Shown one piece after another: positions 55,355 through 64,000 of a stretch of DNA of 64,000 nucleotides. Source of the DNA: Acinetobacter sp. UBA3106 (GTDB lineage Bacteria; Pseudomonadota; Gammaproteobacteria; Pseudomonadales; Moraxellaceae); assembly GCA_002365595.1 (NCBI GenBank), contig DFAM01000013.1, positions 44,244-108,243 of the forward strand, read 5' to 3'. Positions within the stretch are counted from its first letter, which is position 1, and each line of letters opens with the position of its first letter. The notes beneath the pieces are model-generated. The model was not told the origin of the DNA and searched no databases. It saw nothing but the letters and a program-made list of their open reading frames with translations. A program made the translations under genes and the position numbers.

Positions 55355-55986
55355 CAGGATTTTCCATCTCTATGGATTCAGCACCGAAGTCGTCTCAGTC
55401 GGAAAATTTGAGTACTCTCAAGAGTACGGCTGAACAACGCCTGAAAATTTTTATGCAGGATGTGACTGGACGTGCTTTAGTGATGATGGAAAGCGCAACT
55501 CAAGGTCAACAAGGCATTGCGATGGATCTCGTGCAGGAAGCTTTTATTTCCTTGCATAAGGCATATGCAGATAAGTCGACTGATGAGTGGTATCCCCTGT
55601 TTTACACCATTTTGAATCATAAACTACAAGACTGGCGTAGAAAAGAAGTCCGCCGAGCACAACCTTTTTCTTTTTTTAAAAAGGTCAGCTTGGATGATGA
55701 CGATATCGAACTGAATGATATTGTTGATGAAAGTACACCTAGTCCATTCGATTTTCTTGATCAAGCCGTGACTGCCGAAGAAATACAAGAAGCTATCGCT
55801 CAGCTTCCTGTTCGCCAGCAACAAGCTTTCATGCTGCGTGCTTGGGAAGGTTTTGATACACACACCACTGCACAAATCATGGAGTGCAGTGAAGGTAGTG
55901 TAAAAACCCATTATCACCGTGCTATTCAAGGTCTCCGAGCTTCTTTAGCACATTTGAATCCATATCGTGGAGGGTCATCCGAATGA
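55351..55986 (+). CDS. ECF-type RNA polymerase sigma factor (RpoE-like)
   Basis: A 211-residue sigma-70-family factor with regions 2 and 4 only. Region 2: LVQEAFISLHKAYADKSTDEWYPLFYTILNHKL with the DWRRKEVRR segment; region 4: ELIDP-like INTERVAL then QLPVRQQQAFMLRAWEGFDT and AQIMECSEGSVKTHYHRAIQGLR, the helix-turn-helix that reads the -35 element. It overlaps the following membrane-protein gene by four bases (ATGA), a sigma/anti-sigma arrangement. Target genes are not known from this window; the DegP-like gene is 46 kb away. Confidence 0.85.
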   Translation: MTGFSISMDSAPKSSQSENLSTLKSTAEQRLKIFMQDVTGRALVMMESATQGQQGIAMDLVQEAFISLHKAYADKSTDEWYPLFYTILNHKLQDWRRKEVRRAQPFSFFKKVSLDDDDIELNDIVDESTPSPFDFLDQAVTAEEIQEAIAQLPVRQQQAFMLRAWEGFDTHTTAQIMECSEGSVKTHYHRAIQGLRASLAHLNPYRGGSSE

Positions 55987-56303
55987 AACAAGATGATTTC
56001 TTAAAAAAAGTTACTTCCAAACTCGATGGACTCGCACAACATCACAAAGCCAAACCTGTGGTGATGAATCATGTCATTGAAGAAATTCAGGCACGAGAAA
56101 CATCACGTTATGGACTTTGGAAAATGTCAGGTTTTGCGCTTGCTGCAGCAATTGCAGGTTTCGTGGTACTGCCAAATTCCATTGAAATGTCAACAAAACC
56201 TCAAAATCAAGTTGTAGTGACTCCAAAACTATCCCCGCAAATGGTTGAAGATTTGGAAATGTTAATGGTTTTAGGTGAGGATAAGGCTCCACATGGCAGC
56301 TAA
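55983..56303 (+). CDS. Putative membrane anti-sigma factor
   Basis: A 106-residue protein: a helical cytoplasmic N-terminus (residues 1-46), one transmembrane helix (about 47-64, MSGFALAAAIAGFVVLPNS) and a short periplasmic tail. This topology and the four-base overlap with the sigma gene suggest an anti-sigma factor, though the zinc-binding HxxxCxxC motif of ZAS proteins is absent. It overlaps the DUF3106 gene start by 11 bases. Confidence 0.7.
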   Translation: MKQDDFLKKVTSKLDGLAQHHKAKPVVMNHVIEEIQARETSRYGLWKMSGFALAAAIAGFVVLPNSIEMSTKPQNQVVVTPKLSPQMVEDLEMLMVLGEDKAPHGS

Positions 56304-56697
56304 AAAATTAGCATTTGCTTTTTGTGCACTCGGATTTTTACAAACCAGTTTTGCTGGTTTCGAACGTTTTTGGATTTTTTCCAAAGATGCTGACACACAA
56401 GTGGCAGAAACCTGGGAAACATTGTCTGATAGTGAACAGCGCGCGCTCATTCAACGTTACCAGTCACTTAAAGAATTACCTGAAGCCCAAGGCACAACCT
56501 TACAGCAACGTATGGATTGGTTTACCCAGCTTCCCGAGCAAGAAAAACAAAAAATGCGTGAAACCTGGCAAAAAATGAGTAGTCAGGAACGCAAAGAGTT
56601 GGGTAGCCGTATGCAAAAGGCAACACCTGAAGAGCGTCCACTTATTCGCGCAGAATATATCAGTAAATATTTGCAACCCCAAATAACTAGTCACTAA
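56293..56697 (+). CDS. Exported DUF3106 protein
   Basis: A 134-residue periplasmic protein with signal peptide (MAAKKLAFAFCALGFLQTSF) and helical repeats ETWETLSDSEQRALIQRYQ and MRETWQKMSSQERKELGSRM. Such tandem W-x-x-L/M-S-x-x-E/Q-R motifs characterise DUF3106 and resemble CpxP/Spy-type stress chaperones. It overlaps the membrane-protein gene, suggesting a third partner of the sigma system, perhaps sensing envelope damage. The start is ATG 56293. Confidence 0.8.
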   Translation: MAAKKLAFAFCALGFLQTSFAGFERFWIFSKDADTQVAETWETLSDSEQRALIQRYQSLKELPEAQGTTLQQRMDWFTQLPEQEKQKMRETWQKMSSQERKELGSRMQKATPEERPLIRAEYISKYLQPQITSH

Positions 56698-56821
56698 ATA
56701 GACAAGGGTTATCAAAAGATAAAGATTCTTTTATTTGGTGTTTTTAGTTTAGTTATTTCTTCAAGCAGCTCTATTTTAATCATTTCTAATCGCTGTTCAT
56801 TAATAGCCTTAATTTAAAAAT

Positions 56822-56852
56822 AAAAAATGCCTCATCAATGAGGCATTTTTTT
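56822..56852. terminator. Bidirectional terminator between the sigma operon and CSLREA genes
   Basis: Stem AATGCCTCAT/ATGAGGCATT with two-base loop and A/T runs, about 125 bases downstream of the DUF3106 gene and 10 past the leftward gene's stop. Confidence 0.8.
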
Positions 56853-56862
56853 GATTAGAATA

Positions 56863-59277
56863 TTATTTCTTGCGACGATTTCTAAATAAAGCAAGACCAG
56901 CTAAGCCTAAAATACTATATATCCCTAGACTTCCGCCTCCTCCAGATGCTTCATTGTTCGTATTCTTTTCAGTGTTGAGTAAGTAAATTTTCGCATTATT
57001 TGACGACATTCCTTCTGCATCAAAAATATTATAATCCAGTTCATAATCAAACTGACTAAAATTATTTTTCACTTCAAAGTACAATTGTCCACCATAACAG
57101 GTGTCTTTGATATAATTACCTGGGCATGGACCTTTACGATCCGCATTCACAATTAAACCAGCAGGAATGGTCGATAGACGTATCGGTAACTCAACTCCCT
57201 GATCATTTTTATAAAATACATTCTTATTAATAGTTAGATGATTTGTTGGTCCATCCCCATCATCACTATCATTGGTTAATGGATTAACGCTAAGTACTGA
57301 ATTCGAACTTGGAGTAATTGAATAGGTATCATTTTCTGCTATAGGTGCAATATTGACAAAATTTGCCGTTATCAGTCCAGTAGACTTGACTGCACTGTCT
57401 TGTTTAGACGTAATAGTATATGAACAGTAACCATGCCCATCTACTACTCGGCCATCCGTACGATAAATGATGATTTGTTTTAGATCCTCTTTCCATTCAC
57501 ACTTAAAGTTAGGATCAGCAGTTCCGGCAAACTCGAATCCTCCCCCGCTTTTTTCAACAAACTCGCCAATACCATAGTTATAGGTCGTTATTGTATAGTT
57601 ATTGGTATTAAGTGCTTTAAGTTGTATTGCACCAGCCATATCCGAGGCAGCTTCTTCACTTGGTAAAGCATTTGAAAAAGGATCAAAATAGATGGCACGA
57701 TACTGAGCATACTGTTCGGTAAATTTTTTTAAGTCTTCAAATTTTGTTAAGTCTTCTTGATCCTTTACTCTAAGTTCTTTATCTGCCTCAGGATCAGCAA
57801 GATATTCTTTGAGTTTATCAATTTGCGTTTGATAATCTGAAATGAGTGCTATATAAGATCTATTTGTTAGCGTTGTCGTATCAGCTGCAGTTAAACGCAT
57901 GCGTTCAATCGAGCCAATATCACAGGTGTTATTTAAGTTGGGATCTAATATATGGGTAGTATCTGTAATACGCGCCAAATTACGTTGATCTGTGGCACTA
58001 CATTCCGACATACCTGTATTAACTAAATCAGTAGTATTCTGATTATCAATCGGATAATACATCGGTAAAAATAAATTATATTTAGATGCAGCTTGATATG
58101 GTGACAGAACTGTCGCCATACTGATTGAACCTAAATTAATATTGGTATTAAGACTTGTATTACCAGCAGTAGATGCTGTCGGTAAATCACACTGTCCTGT
58201 TCCAGGATCTAGCTGCAACGCATTTTGATAAGCGTAGATAACACGCTTAGTAGTTGTCAAATCGCCATTATTTAGTGCATAACGACATGACTTACCAGCA
58301 TTATAAGCCAAGATATTGAAATTTAAAGAAATGCTACCCGTATCATCATAATACAAAGTACTATGAGCATTATTTTCAACGATGGTATTACTATGCAGTA
58401 ATAATTCGGAACCTGGACTTAAACGATGATCTGCAGTATTTAGAACACGAATAATACTGCCATTACTGCTATTTGCTGTGTTCTTCGCAATTGTACTTGC
58501 TGTGATGCTTACACTTGAACTACCACATAAATCGATTGTACTCAGACTGGCTGCTGAACCATTTTCCACAATACTGCTTTTATCAATTTTAATAATCGCA
58601 TTTGTTTTTCCCAAATTTGCCATGCAGTCCATCGCAATAACACTACCTTCAGTTGCGCTATTACCTTGTATAAGTGTACCGCTTAAATTAATTTGATTTT
58701 CTGGTTTATGGGCGACGAAATAAATTGCTCCGCCATCCTTAGCGGAAGCTGAGTTTAAAATAGCACTATTGGTCATATTTAAGGAACCACCGATCAGCAA
58801 TGCTCCCCCCACTTCACTTGAAGCTCCCCTATCTAGAGCAACATTATATAAAGACAGTGTTGATTCCCTGTCGATAGTATTGAAAATCCGTGATTTATCT
58901 TTTGCACTGATTTTAGTTTTTAAATTTTGACGTGCTGGATACTCATTGGTTAAGACATCTTTTGTTGAATAATCAACAGGTAATTTTCCATAAATGTAAA
59001 TTTCTGATTCTGGCGTTAATTCGCTATTAAGGATATATTCACCCTCTTCAAGCTGAATATAATCTTTTTGCCCTCTGACAGTATTACCTGGCGTACAGCC
59101 ACCATAAGCCTTATCTAAACTGGCAGCTTTAATTGCTTCACGCAATGAACATTTATTGGGATTGGTATTATCTTCATCATCGAAGGTATTCACAAAAATT
59201 GTTTTCTGTTCTGCTGCCATTAATGACATCGCAGACAATATCATGGCAGTGAGCAATCCTTTTTTATAATTTTTCAT
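56863..59277 (-). CDS. CSLREA-domain surface protein with GlyGly-CTERM tail (second of a pair)
   Basis: An 804-residue exported protein. Signal peptide MKNYKKGLLTAMILSAMSLMA; CSLREA motif NKCSLREAIKAAS near the N-terminus; then a parallel beta-helix-like stretch of Asn/Ser-rich repeats (NSAILNSASAKDGGAIYF, STIAKNTANSSNGSII). The C-terminus has GGGGSLG, a hydrophobic helix (IYSILGLAGLALF) and basic RNRRKK, the GlyGly-CTERM signal cleaved by rhombosortase. I recall this as a rhombotarget-type protein of Acinetobacter. AAGGATG precedes the ATG; it is 13 bases behind its upstream paralogue. Likely surface or secreted; rhombosortase is not in this window. Confidence 0.8.
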   Translation of the reverse strand: MKNYKKGLLTAMILSAMSLMAAEQKTIFVNTFDDEDNTNPNKCSLREAIKAASLDKAYGGCTPGNTVRGQKDYIQLEEGEYILNSELTPESEIYIYGKLPVDYSTKDVLTNEYPARQNLKTKISAKDKSRIFNTIDRESTLSLYNVALDRGASSEVGGALLIGGSLNMTNSAILNSASAKDGGAIYFVAHKPENQINLSGTLIQGNSATEGSVIAMDCMANLGKTNAIIKIDKSSIVENGSAASLSTIDLCGSSSVSITASTIAKNTANSSNGSIIRVLNTADHRLSPGSELLLHSNTIVENNAHSTLYYDDTGSISLNFNILAYNAGKSCRYALNNGDLTTTKRVIYAYQNALQLDPGTGQCDLPTASTAGNTSLNTNINLGSISMATVLSPYQAASKYNLFLPMYYPIDNQNTTDLVNTGMSECSATDQRNLARITDTTHILDPNLNNTCDIGSIERMRLTAADTTTLTNRSYIALISDYQTQIDKLKEYLADPEADKELRVKDQEDLTKFEDLKKFTEQYAQYRAIYFDPFSNALPSEEAASDMAGAIQLKALNTNNYTITTYNYGIGEFVEKSGGGFEFAGTADPNFKCEWKEDLKQIIIYRTDGRVVDGHGYCSYTITSKQDSAVKSTGLITANFVNIAPIAENDTYSITPSSNSVLSVNPLTNDSDDGDGPTNHLTINKNVFYKNDQGVELPIRLSTIPAGLIVNADRKGPCPGNYIKDTCYGGQLYFEVKNNFSQFDYELDYNIFDAEGMSSNNAKIYLLNTEKNTNNEASGGGGSLGIYSILGLAGLALFRNRRKK

Positions 59278-59290
59278 AGATCATCCTTAA

Positions 59291-61105
59291 TTATTTTTTA
59301 TACCGGCGTAATCCAACTAAACCTAATATGCCAAATAGACTGAAGAATCCAACAGAACCACCTGATGTGTTCACACTCTTACTTTCCATAGCATTTTGCG
59401 GTGCCTGTACAACATTCACATTCACTTCCATATAGGGTTTGGTTTTATTAAAACGCGTAGATGAAGTCACCAGCCGGATTTTAAAAATATCTGCACCATG
59501 CCAACTACCTTGAGGTGTATAAACCAGCGTTCCATCTTCATTAATATTCAGCTTACCTTTGGAAGGTGTTTGTGTCTGTACCACTTGCAAACAACCTGCT
59601 TGCCATGCTTCACCTGTAGGATTTTGACCTAATATGGCATCACATTCTTCTTTTGGCACCAAATCACTATCACTAAGATAACTAACTACTGAAATTTTGG
59701 CAGTTTCCCCTATAATTAAATCTTCACCCACAAGTCCTGTTGTGCTGGGTACCACAATTTCAATTGCACCACGATCGCATAAATCATTATCTTCATCACG
59801 TGCATTATCACGCTGATCTATGCTTTCACATCCCATCACTTTGGAAGTTGAATCAACCTGAAATTTACCTTTATTGATGAATAATGATTCAGCCAGGCTC
59901 TTATAGCTCATCAAAATACGCGGGCGAAAATATCCTAAAAAATCTTTATCAGATTGAAAATAAGGACATAATAATGAGTCCGGATCTTCACTTAATGTTT
60001 TACATTTTCCATCTAATGCATCACCTGCAATGAGCTGTGTACCAGTCCAGATATCATTTGGATATAGACTGTCGCCTGCCGTACAACTATTCGCCACGAC
60101 ATTATTTTGATTATAAGTTTTATCGGTATTTATAAAAGAACAGTTATTATCCTGAGTAATAGGATATGGATTTCCCAAAACAATACTATTGGCTAAATAG
60201 GCTTTTTGCGCAGGCGCATTAAATTGAATCCCTGCTGTATTACCTATGACAGTTAGGTTATTTAAGCCTATACCATCACGAACATTAATTATCCAGCCTT
60301 TATTTTTATAAAAAGTACTATTGGCAATTTTATAGGACATGTATGGAAACACAGACAAAGCTGTACTAGCTAAATCTGTAGCAGAATATATATTTGCAGT
60401 GCTTGCTGAATTAGTCTCATTTTCTCGAAAAACAGAATTTGATATTCTAAATTGCGGAACCTGACTATAAATAATAGCGCCTTCATCCGCCTTATTTTTT
60501 TCAAACAGACTGTATTTAATTTCAACTAGACTACGTGACAATGATTCTGTTTCAGTCGGCACACCTACATTGTAAATGGCACCACCTTGGGTTGCGATAC
60601 CGCCTGTTAATTTCACATGATCTAAAACCAGATATTCATTGTTAAAAATTAAACCGCCTTGGCTAGCACAAACGCTCTGATCACACCCCTGCAAATTCAC
60701 TTCAATGAGGTTAACTTGAACTAGGCCCTTTGTTGCATCATCAATATAAAAGATATTATTCTTGCCCACCATTTTAATCGTGGCATTATTTAAACCTGGC
60801 TTTATATCGTTTGAAAAACTGCTGTCATACACTGTTTTTAAAGTCAGTGCTGCCGTAATTTTAATTTGGTTATCTAACTTATAGGTTGTTTGTTTTTCAA
60901 GCACGATGGTTGCGCTGGAACCTTTACCACCACAGCCCAAATGACCTGCTTCAGGCAACCCCAAATTAACGTATTCTATTGCTTCACGTAATGAACATTC
61001 CTTGTCATCTTTTTTAGTATCTTCAGTCGTATTTACGATAATGTCGGCACTATAAGCATGTCCTGCAACGCATAACATCCCTATACCTATGCTCCGTTTG
61101 AGCAT
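59291..61105 (-). CDS. CSLREA-domain surface protein with GlyGly-CTERM tail (first of a pair)
   Basis: A 604-residue exported protein with signal peptide MLKRSIGIGMLCVAGHAYSA, CSLREA motif KECSLREAIEYVN, a beta-helix-like body (LVEIKYSLFEKNKADEGAII, ISNSVFRENETNSASTANIY), and a C-terminus SGGSVGFFSLFGILGLVGLRRYKK that is a GlyGly-CTERM sorting signal. Strong ribosome-binding site AAGGAGAAAGG. It is the promoter-proximal member of a two-gene unit with the 804-residue paralogue; the two differ in length and share little beyond the ends. A region ESIDQRDNARDEDNDLCDRGAIEI recurs as GSIERM-type in the partner. Confidence 0.8.
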   Translation of the reverse strand: MLKRSIGIGMLCVAGHAYSADIIVNTTEDTKKDDKECSLREAIEYVNLGLPEAGHLGCGGKGSSATIVLEKQTTYKLDNQIKITAALTLKTVYDSSFSNDIKPGLNNATIKMVGKNNIFYIDDATKGLVQVNLIEVNLQGCDQSVCASQGGLIFNNEYLVLDHVKLTGGIATQGGAIYNVGVPTETESLSRSLVEIKYSLFEKNKADEGAIIYSQVPQFRISNSVFRENETNSASTANIYSATDLASTALSVFPYMSYKIANSTFYKNKGWIINVRDGIGLNNLTVIGNTAGIQFNAPAQKAYLANSIVLGNPYPITQDNNCSFINTDKTYNQNNVVANSCTAGDSLYPNDIWTGTQLIAGDALDGKCKTLSEDPDSLLCPYFQSDKDFLGYFRPRILMSYKSLAESLFINKGKFQVDSTSKVMGCESIDQRDNARDEDNDLCDRGAIEIVVPSTTGLVGEDLIIGETAKISVVSYLSDSDLVPKEECDAILGQNPTGEAWQAGCLQVVQTQTPSKGKLNINEDGTLVYTPQGSWHGADIFKIRLVTSSTRFNKTKPYMEVNVNVVQAPQNAMESKSVNTSGGSVGFFSLFGILGLVGLRRYKK

Positions 61106-61224
61106 ACCTTTCTCCTTGTATTTTTCTATATATTTTTATTCTTAAGTTGCACATTCCCTGCAACATCGAACTATTTTGCTGTACTTTGTCACAGCTTGAA
61201 CAATTTCTCAAGATTTTTTATTGT

Positions 61225-61929
61225 TTACCGATATTCATCGATTAAGGCATAAATTTGTCTTAAATTGGCATGACTGATTCTGGTTTTTTCACCTTTTAAC
61301 AGTTGAATAAGCTGTTCTAAAGTCTGCAGTAAAACCGAAGTCTGATGAGGTCCATGGACCAATAAATAATCAATGATCTGCTGATCAATATGAATTCCGC
61401 GACGTGACAACACCGAGTTCACCAATGCATAACGGTCAGCATATAAACTCCCCGATGGCACTTTAACACTGACTGCCTGAGTCAAGCGTGACTGTAAATC
61501 TGGAAGTTCAAGTTTTAACTCAATGGGTGCCATACGCGACGAAAAAACCAGCTGTCCGCCACCTTCATTATTGTAATTAATTAAGTGAAAGACTGCTTTT
61601 TGCCAATGTGGAACCCCACTAATTGCTTCAATATCATCAAGTGCAACCAGATCATATTGATCTAATGAAGTAATCGCTTCAGTAGGTGCATCCAGCAATT
61701 CCAGCAGTGAAACCTGAATTGCCGATTTGCCAACTTCTAGATAAGAATCACAAATAGCAGAAAGCAAATGACTCTTGCCAGATCCCGCACCGCCATAGAC
61801 ATAAAAGCGGTTCATTAAACCGGCATGGAGTTGCCGAACTGCATCGATCACATGACCCCATCCCGGACCAGAAAAATCGCTAATTCTGGCATCCAGTTGA
61901 GGTTCAATATCAAGTTGCAATTGACGCAT
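61225..61929 (-). CDS. hda: DnaA regulatory inactivator Hda
   Basis: A 234-residue AAA+ protein homologous to DnaA domain III that, with the DNA clamp, stimulates DnaA-ATP hydrolysis after initiation. The Walker A YVYGGAGSGKSHLLSAI and Walker B DLVALDDIEAI are present. The N-terminus MRQLQLDIEPQLDARISDF contains the QLxL-like clamp-binding motif. The gene is 15 bases downstream of the AI-2E-family permease gene; perM-hda pairing is common in Gammaproteobacteria. Confidence 0.93.
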   Translation of the reverse strand: MRQLQLDIEPQLDARISDFSGPGWGHVIDAVRQLHAGLMNRFYVYGGAGSGKSHLLSAICDSYLEVGKSAIQVSLLELLDAPTEAITSLDQYDLVALDDIEAISGVPHWQKAVFHLINYNNEGGGQLVFSSRMAPIELKLELPDLQSRLTQAVSVKVPSGSLYADRYALVNSVLSRRGIHIDQQIIDYLLVHGPHQTSVLLQTLEQLIQLLKGEKTRISHANLRQIYALIDEYR

Positions 61930-61944
61930 ATTTGAGTTTTAACC

Positions 61945-63165
61945 TTAAGGTTCTTTATGATCTATCGATTCAATCTTACTCGATTTTTCAGCATCTTGCA
62001 GATTTTTTGAAGGACGATCTTTTAGCTCGACCTCCACATCTACCTCTTCGCTTTCAATTGAAACCGACCCTATATCCGTATTCTGTATCAATACCTGAGG
62101 CGGTCTATAAATATGGCTCTTTTCATAACATTCGCGTACGTGACGCAACAGGACAACAATGATGGCTGCTACAGGCAAAGCAATCAGCATTCCCAGAAAG
62201 CCGGCAAGCTGGGCACCAGCCAATACTGCAAACACTACCGCAACTGGTGATAGGCCAATTTTATCGCCCAACAGAAAGGGTTGCAGAATATAACCTTCTA
62301 CCATCTGACCCACCATAAAAACCACACCCACCAAGGCAAGATGGGTCCAGTCGAGACCAAATTGAAATAGTGTGGCGATCACAGCGGCAATAATTCCCAC
62401 CGCAAAACCCAGATAAGGAATAATACTGGACAAACCTGCAATCATGCCAATAATCAGACCGACTTCCAGTCCAATCATTTGCAAACCTACTGCATAGACC
62501 ACGCCGAGCAAAAGCATCACCAAGAATTGACCTTTAACAAAGGCACCTAAAACACTATGACATTCACCTACAATGTTTAAAGTTGTCTTTTCATAGGGAC
62601 GAGGAATCAGACGGCGTAGGCTGTCTAGCATGCGATCCCAATCCAGCAGGAAATAAAAGGCAATAATCGGGATTAATATGATCGTTCCGCCAATTTGAAT
62701 AAAATTCAGGCCAGACTGGGCAACTTTCAGTACCAGAGCCTGAATACTGTCTGCACTATAATTGGTTTGAATGTAATCCATAATGGCAGAGGACATCTGC
62801 TCGGTATCTATTTCCATCGGCATCAAATTAAATGTATGCGACAACCAAGGCAGGAAGGTATAGTTCACCCAGTGAATACCTGCAGGAATACTAGTCTTGG
62901 CATACATGAGCTGTTTCCAGACCAATGGAACCAGATACCACATCGCCCAAGTCAGTACGACCCCAATCCCTACAAATACCACACTAATTGCCAGCCATCT
63001 CGGCAAGCCTATTCTATGTAATTTATCGACCAATGGACTGAACAAATAAGCAATTAAAAATGCTCCAATAAAAGGCAACACCACAGGTTTAAGTAAATAC
63101 AGAACCCAAAGGATGAATGCGATTGCTGCAAGTATAAAAATGCGTCGTGAGGTGCGATCGACCAT
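61945..63165 (-). CDS. AI-2E family transporter (PerM-like permease)
   Basis: A 406-residue inner-membrane protein with about eight hydrophobic segments, of the AI-2E/PerM family. Motifs: LLKPVVLPFIGAFLIAYLFSPLVDKL, TIILIPIIAFYFLLDWDRM, and VEGYILQPFLLGDKIGLSPVAVVFAVL. The C-terminal 50 residues are acidic and cytoplasmic. Despite the family name, transport of autoinducer-2 is unproven for most members. Divergent from purM and upstream of hda, a conserved order. Confidence 0.92.
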   Translation of the reverse strand: MVDRTSRRIFILAAIAFILWVLYLLKPVVLPFIGAFLIAYLFSPLVDKLHRIGLPRWLAISVVFVGIGVVLTWAMWYLVPLVWKQLMYAKTSIPAGIHWVNYTFLPWLSHTFNLMPMEIDTEQMSSAIMDYIQTNYSADSIQALVLKVAQSGLNFIQIGGTIILIPIIAFYFLLDWDRMLDSLRRLIPRPYEKTTLNIVGECHSVLGAFVKGQFLVMLLLGVVYAVGLQMIGLEVGLIIGMIAGLSSIIPYLGFAVGIIAAVIATLFQFGLDWTHLALVGVVFMVGQMVEGYILQPFLLGDKIGLSPVAVVFAVLAGAQLAGFLGMLIALPVAAIIVVLLRHVRECYEKSHIYRPPQVLIQNTDIGSVSIESEEVDVEVELKDRPSKNLQDAEKSSKIESIDHKEP

Positions 63166-63267
63166 AGAAACTCGCCTTTTTTCAGTTTATTTGTTCTAGA
63201 CATTAAAATATTTGAATAAAGATAGCATTTTAGCGCATAAATAACATAAGAGTTTCGTATATTCGGG

Positions 63268-63273
63268 TATAAT
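63268..63273 (+). promoter_or_regulatory. Candidate purM -10 element
   Basis: TATAAT at 63268-63273, about 27 bases before the purM start. No good -35 hexamer lies 16-18 bases upstream, so an activator or weak promoter is possible. Confidence 0.4.
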
Positions 63274-63299
63274 CGCGGCGCGAATGCGGAGACTTCATT

Positions 63300-64000
63300 A
63301 TGAGCAACTCAACTTCTACCCCAAACACTGGTTTAAGCTACAAAGATGCGGGTGTCGACATCGAAGCGGGCGACGCATTAGTCGATCGAATCAAATCTGT
63401 CGCTAAGCGCACGAAACGTCCTGAAGTTATGGGCGGTCTAGGTGGCTTTGGCGCACTTTGTAAAATTCCTAAAGGTTATGAAGAACCTGTTCTCGTATCT
63501 GGCACGGATGGTGTAGGTACAAAATTACGTTTAGCACTCAACTTAAACCGTCATGACACAATTGGTCAAGACCTGGTTGCAATGTGTGTAAACGATCTTT
63601 TGGTTTGTGGTGCTGAACCATTATTCTTCCTCGATTACTATGCAACGGGTCACCTCAATGTTGATGTTGCAGCAAATGTAGTGACAGGTATTGGTGCGGG
63701 TTGTGAGCTTGCTGGCTGTGCACTTGTAGGCGGTGAAACTGCTGAAATGCCAGGCATGTATGAAGGTGAAGACTATGACCTTGCAGGTTTCTGTGTAGGT
63801 GTAGTTGAGCAAAGCAAAATTATTGATGGCTCTAAAGTCAAAGCAGGTGACGTTTTAGTAGGTGTAGCCTCTTCTGGTGCACATTCAAACGGTTACTCTC
63901 TTCTTCGTAAAATTCTTGACGTAAAAAACGTTGACCTGACTCAAATCGTGGATGGTCGCCCGCTTGCAGACGTTGCAATGGAACCAACACGTATTTATGT
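63300..64000 (+). CDS. purM: Phosphoribosylformylglycinamidine cyclo-ligase, N-terminal part
   Basis: Partial gene, first 233 codons up to the window edge. The AIR synthase motifs [45 protein letters not shown] and [13 protein letters not shown] are present. It closes the imidazole ring in purine synthesis (FGAM to AIR), the step after PurL, which lies on the other strand at 36.8-40.6 kb. GGAG (in GCGGAGAC) precedes the ATG at 63300. purN probably follows beyond the window. Confidence 0.95.
   Translation, partial: MSNSTSTPNTGLSYKDAGVDIEAGDALVDRIKSVAKRTKRPEVMGGLGGFGALCKIPKGYEEPVLVSGTDGVGTKLRLALNLNRHDTIGQDLVAMCVNDLLVCGAEPLFFLDYYATGHLNVDVAANVVTGIGAGCELAGCALVGGETAEMPGMYEGEDYDLAGFCVGVVEQSKIIDGSKVKAGDVLVGVASSGAHSNGYSLLRKILDVKNVDLTQIVDGRPLADVAMEPTRIY

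Overview
The window looks like a chromosomal segment of an Acinetobacter species (Moraxellaceae, Gammaproteobacteria). Genes are AT-leaning. Several small proteins and gene orders recall Acinetobacter: the short lipoprotein inside the era-recO operon, the rnc-DUF4845-lepB-lepA order, stand-alone NadM, paired CSLREA/GlyGly-CTERM proteins and a large membrane-anchored FadE. This assignment is from recognition, not a search. No rRNA, tRNA, CRISPR array, prophage or intact insertion sequence was seen.

Layout. 1-6.7 kb: a minus-strand housekeeping operon lepA-lepB-DUF4845-rnc-era-lipoprotein-recO-pdxJ-miaE (miaE runs off the left edge). 6.8-13.7 kb: thioesterases, a DegP/MucD protease, nadB, and pabC-mltG-tmk. 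13.9-20.6 kb: a complete sulfate-import locus with two tandem periplasmic binding proteins, an alpha/beta hydrolase, cysT-cysW-cysA and a CysB-type regulator. 20.8-31.2 kb: outer-membrane proteins, dapD, queE-queC, a Bcp-type peroxiredoxin, a divergent ArgO exporter/ArgP regulator pair, YceI, NadM, a crotonase and a nitroreductase. 31.3-36.8 kb: an accessory-looking stretch with an orphan lipoprotein, an IS66-like transposase remnant, fadE, an AT-rich orphan gene and a 43-residue membrane protein. 36.8-44.7 kb: purL, dgt, ruvA and ruvB. 44.7-47.7 kb: two orphan membrane-associated proteins and an exported M20 peptidase. 48-53 kb: the ybgC-tolQRA and tolB-pal envelope cluster. 53-56.7 kb: fbp, a TrmH-type methyltransferase, and an ECF sigma/membrane-protein/DUF3106 operon. 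56.9-64 kb: two tandem CSLREA proteins with GlyGly-CTERM tails, hda, an AI-2E-family permease and the start of purM.

The most striking non-coding signal is a dispersed element present three times (36245-36336, 41023-41116, 43470-43560). Each copy folds into three successive hairpins. The stems differ between copies by compensating changes, while the loops stay fixed. In all three copies the first two hairpins display a hexaloop ANGGAN closed by a C-G pair, which is the form of a CsrA/RsmA binding site, and the two GGA triplets are 27-28 nt apart. A lone first hairpin of the same kind lies at 31246-31261. These could be RNAs that bind CsrA/RsmA, and they may belong to the C4-like small RNA family I recall from Acinetobacter. 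Other notable signals are gene conversion between the two sulfate-binding protein genes, and a 12-bp perfect inverted repeat with a 10-codon leader ORF directly upstream of the ECF sigma gene.
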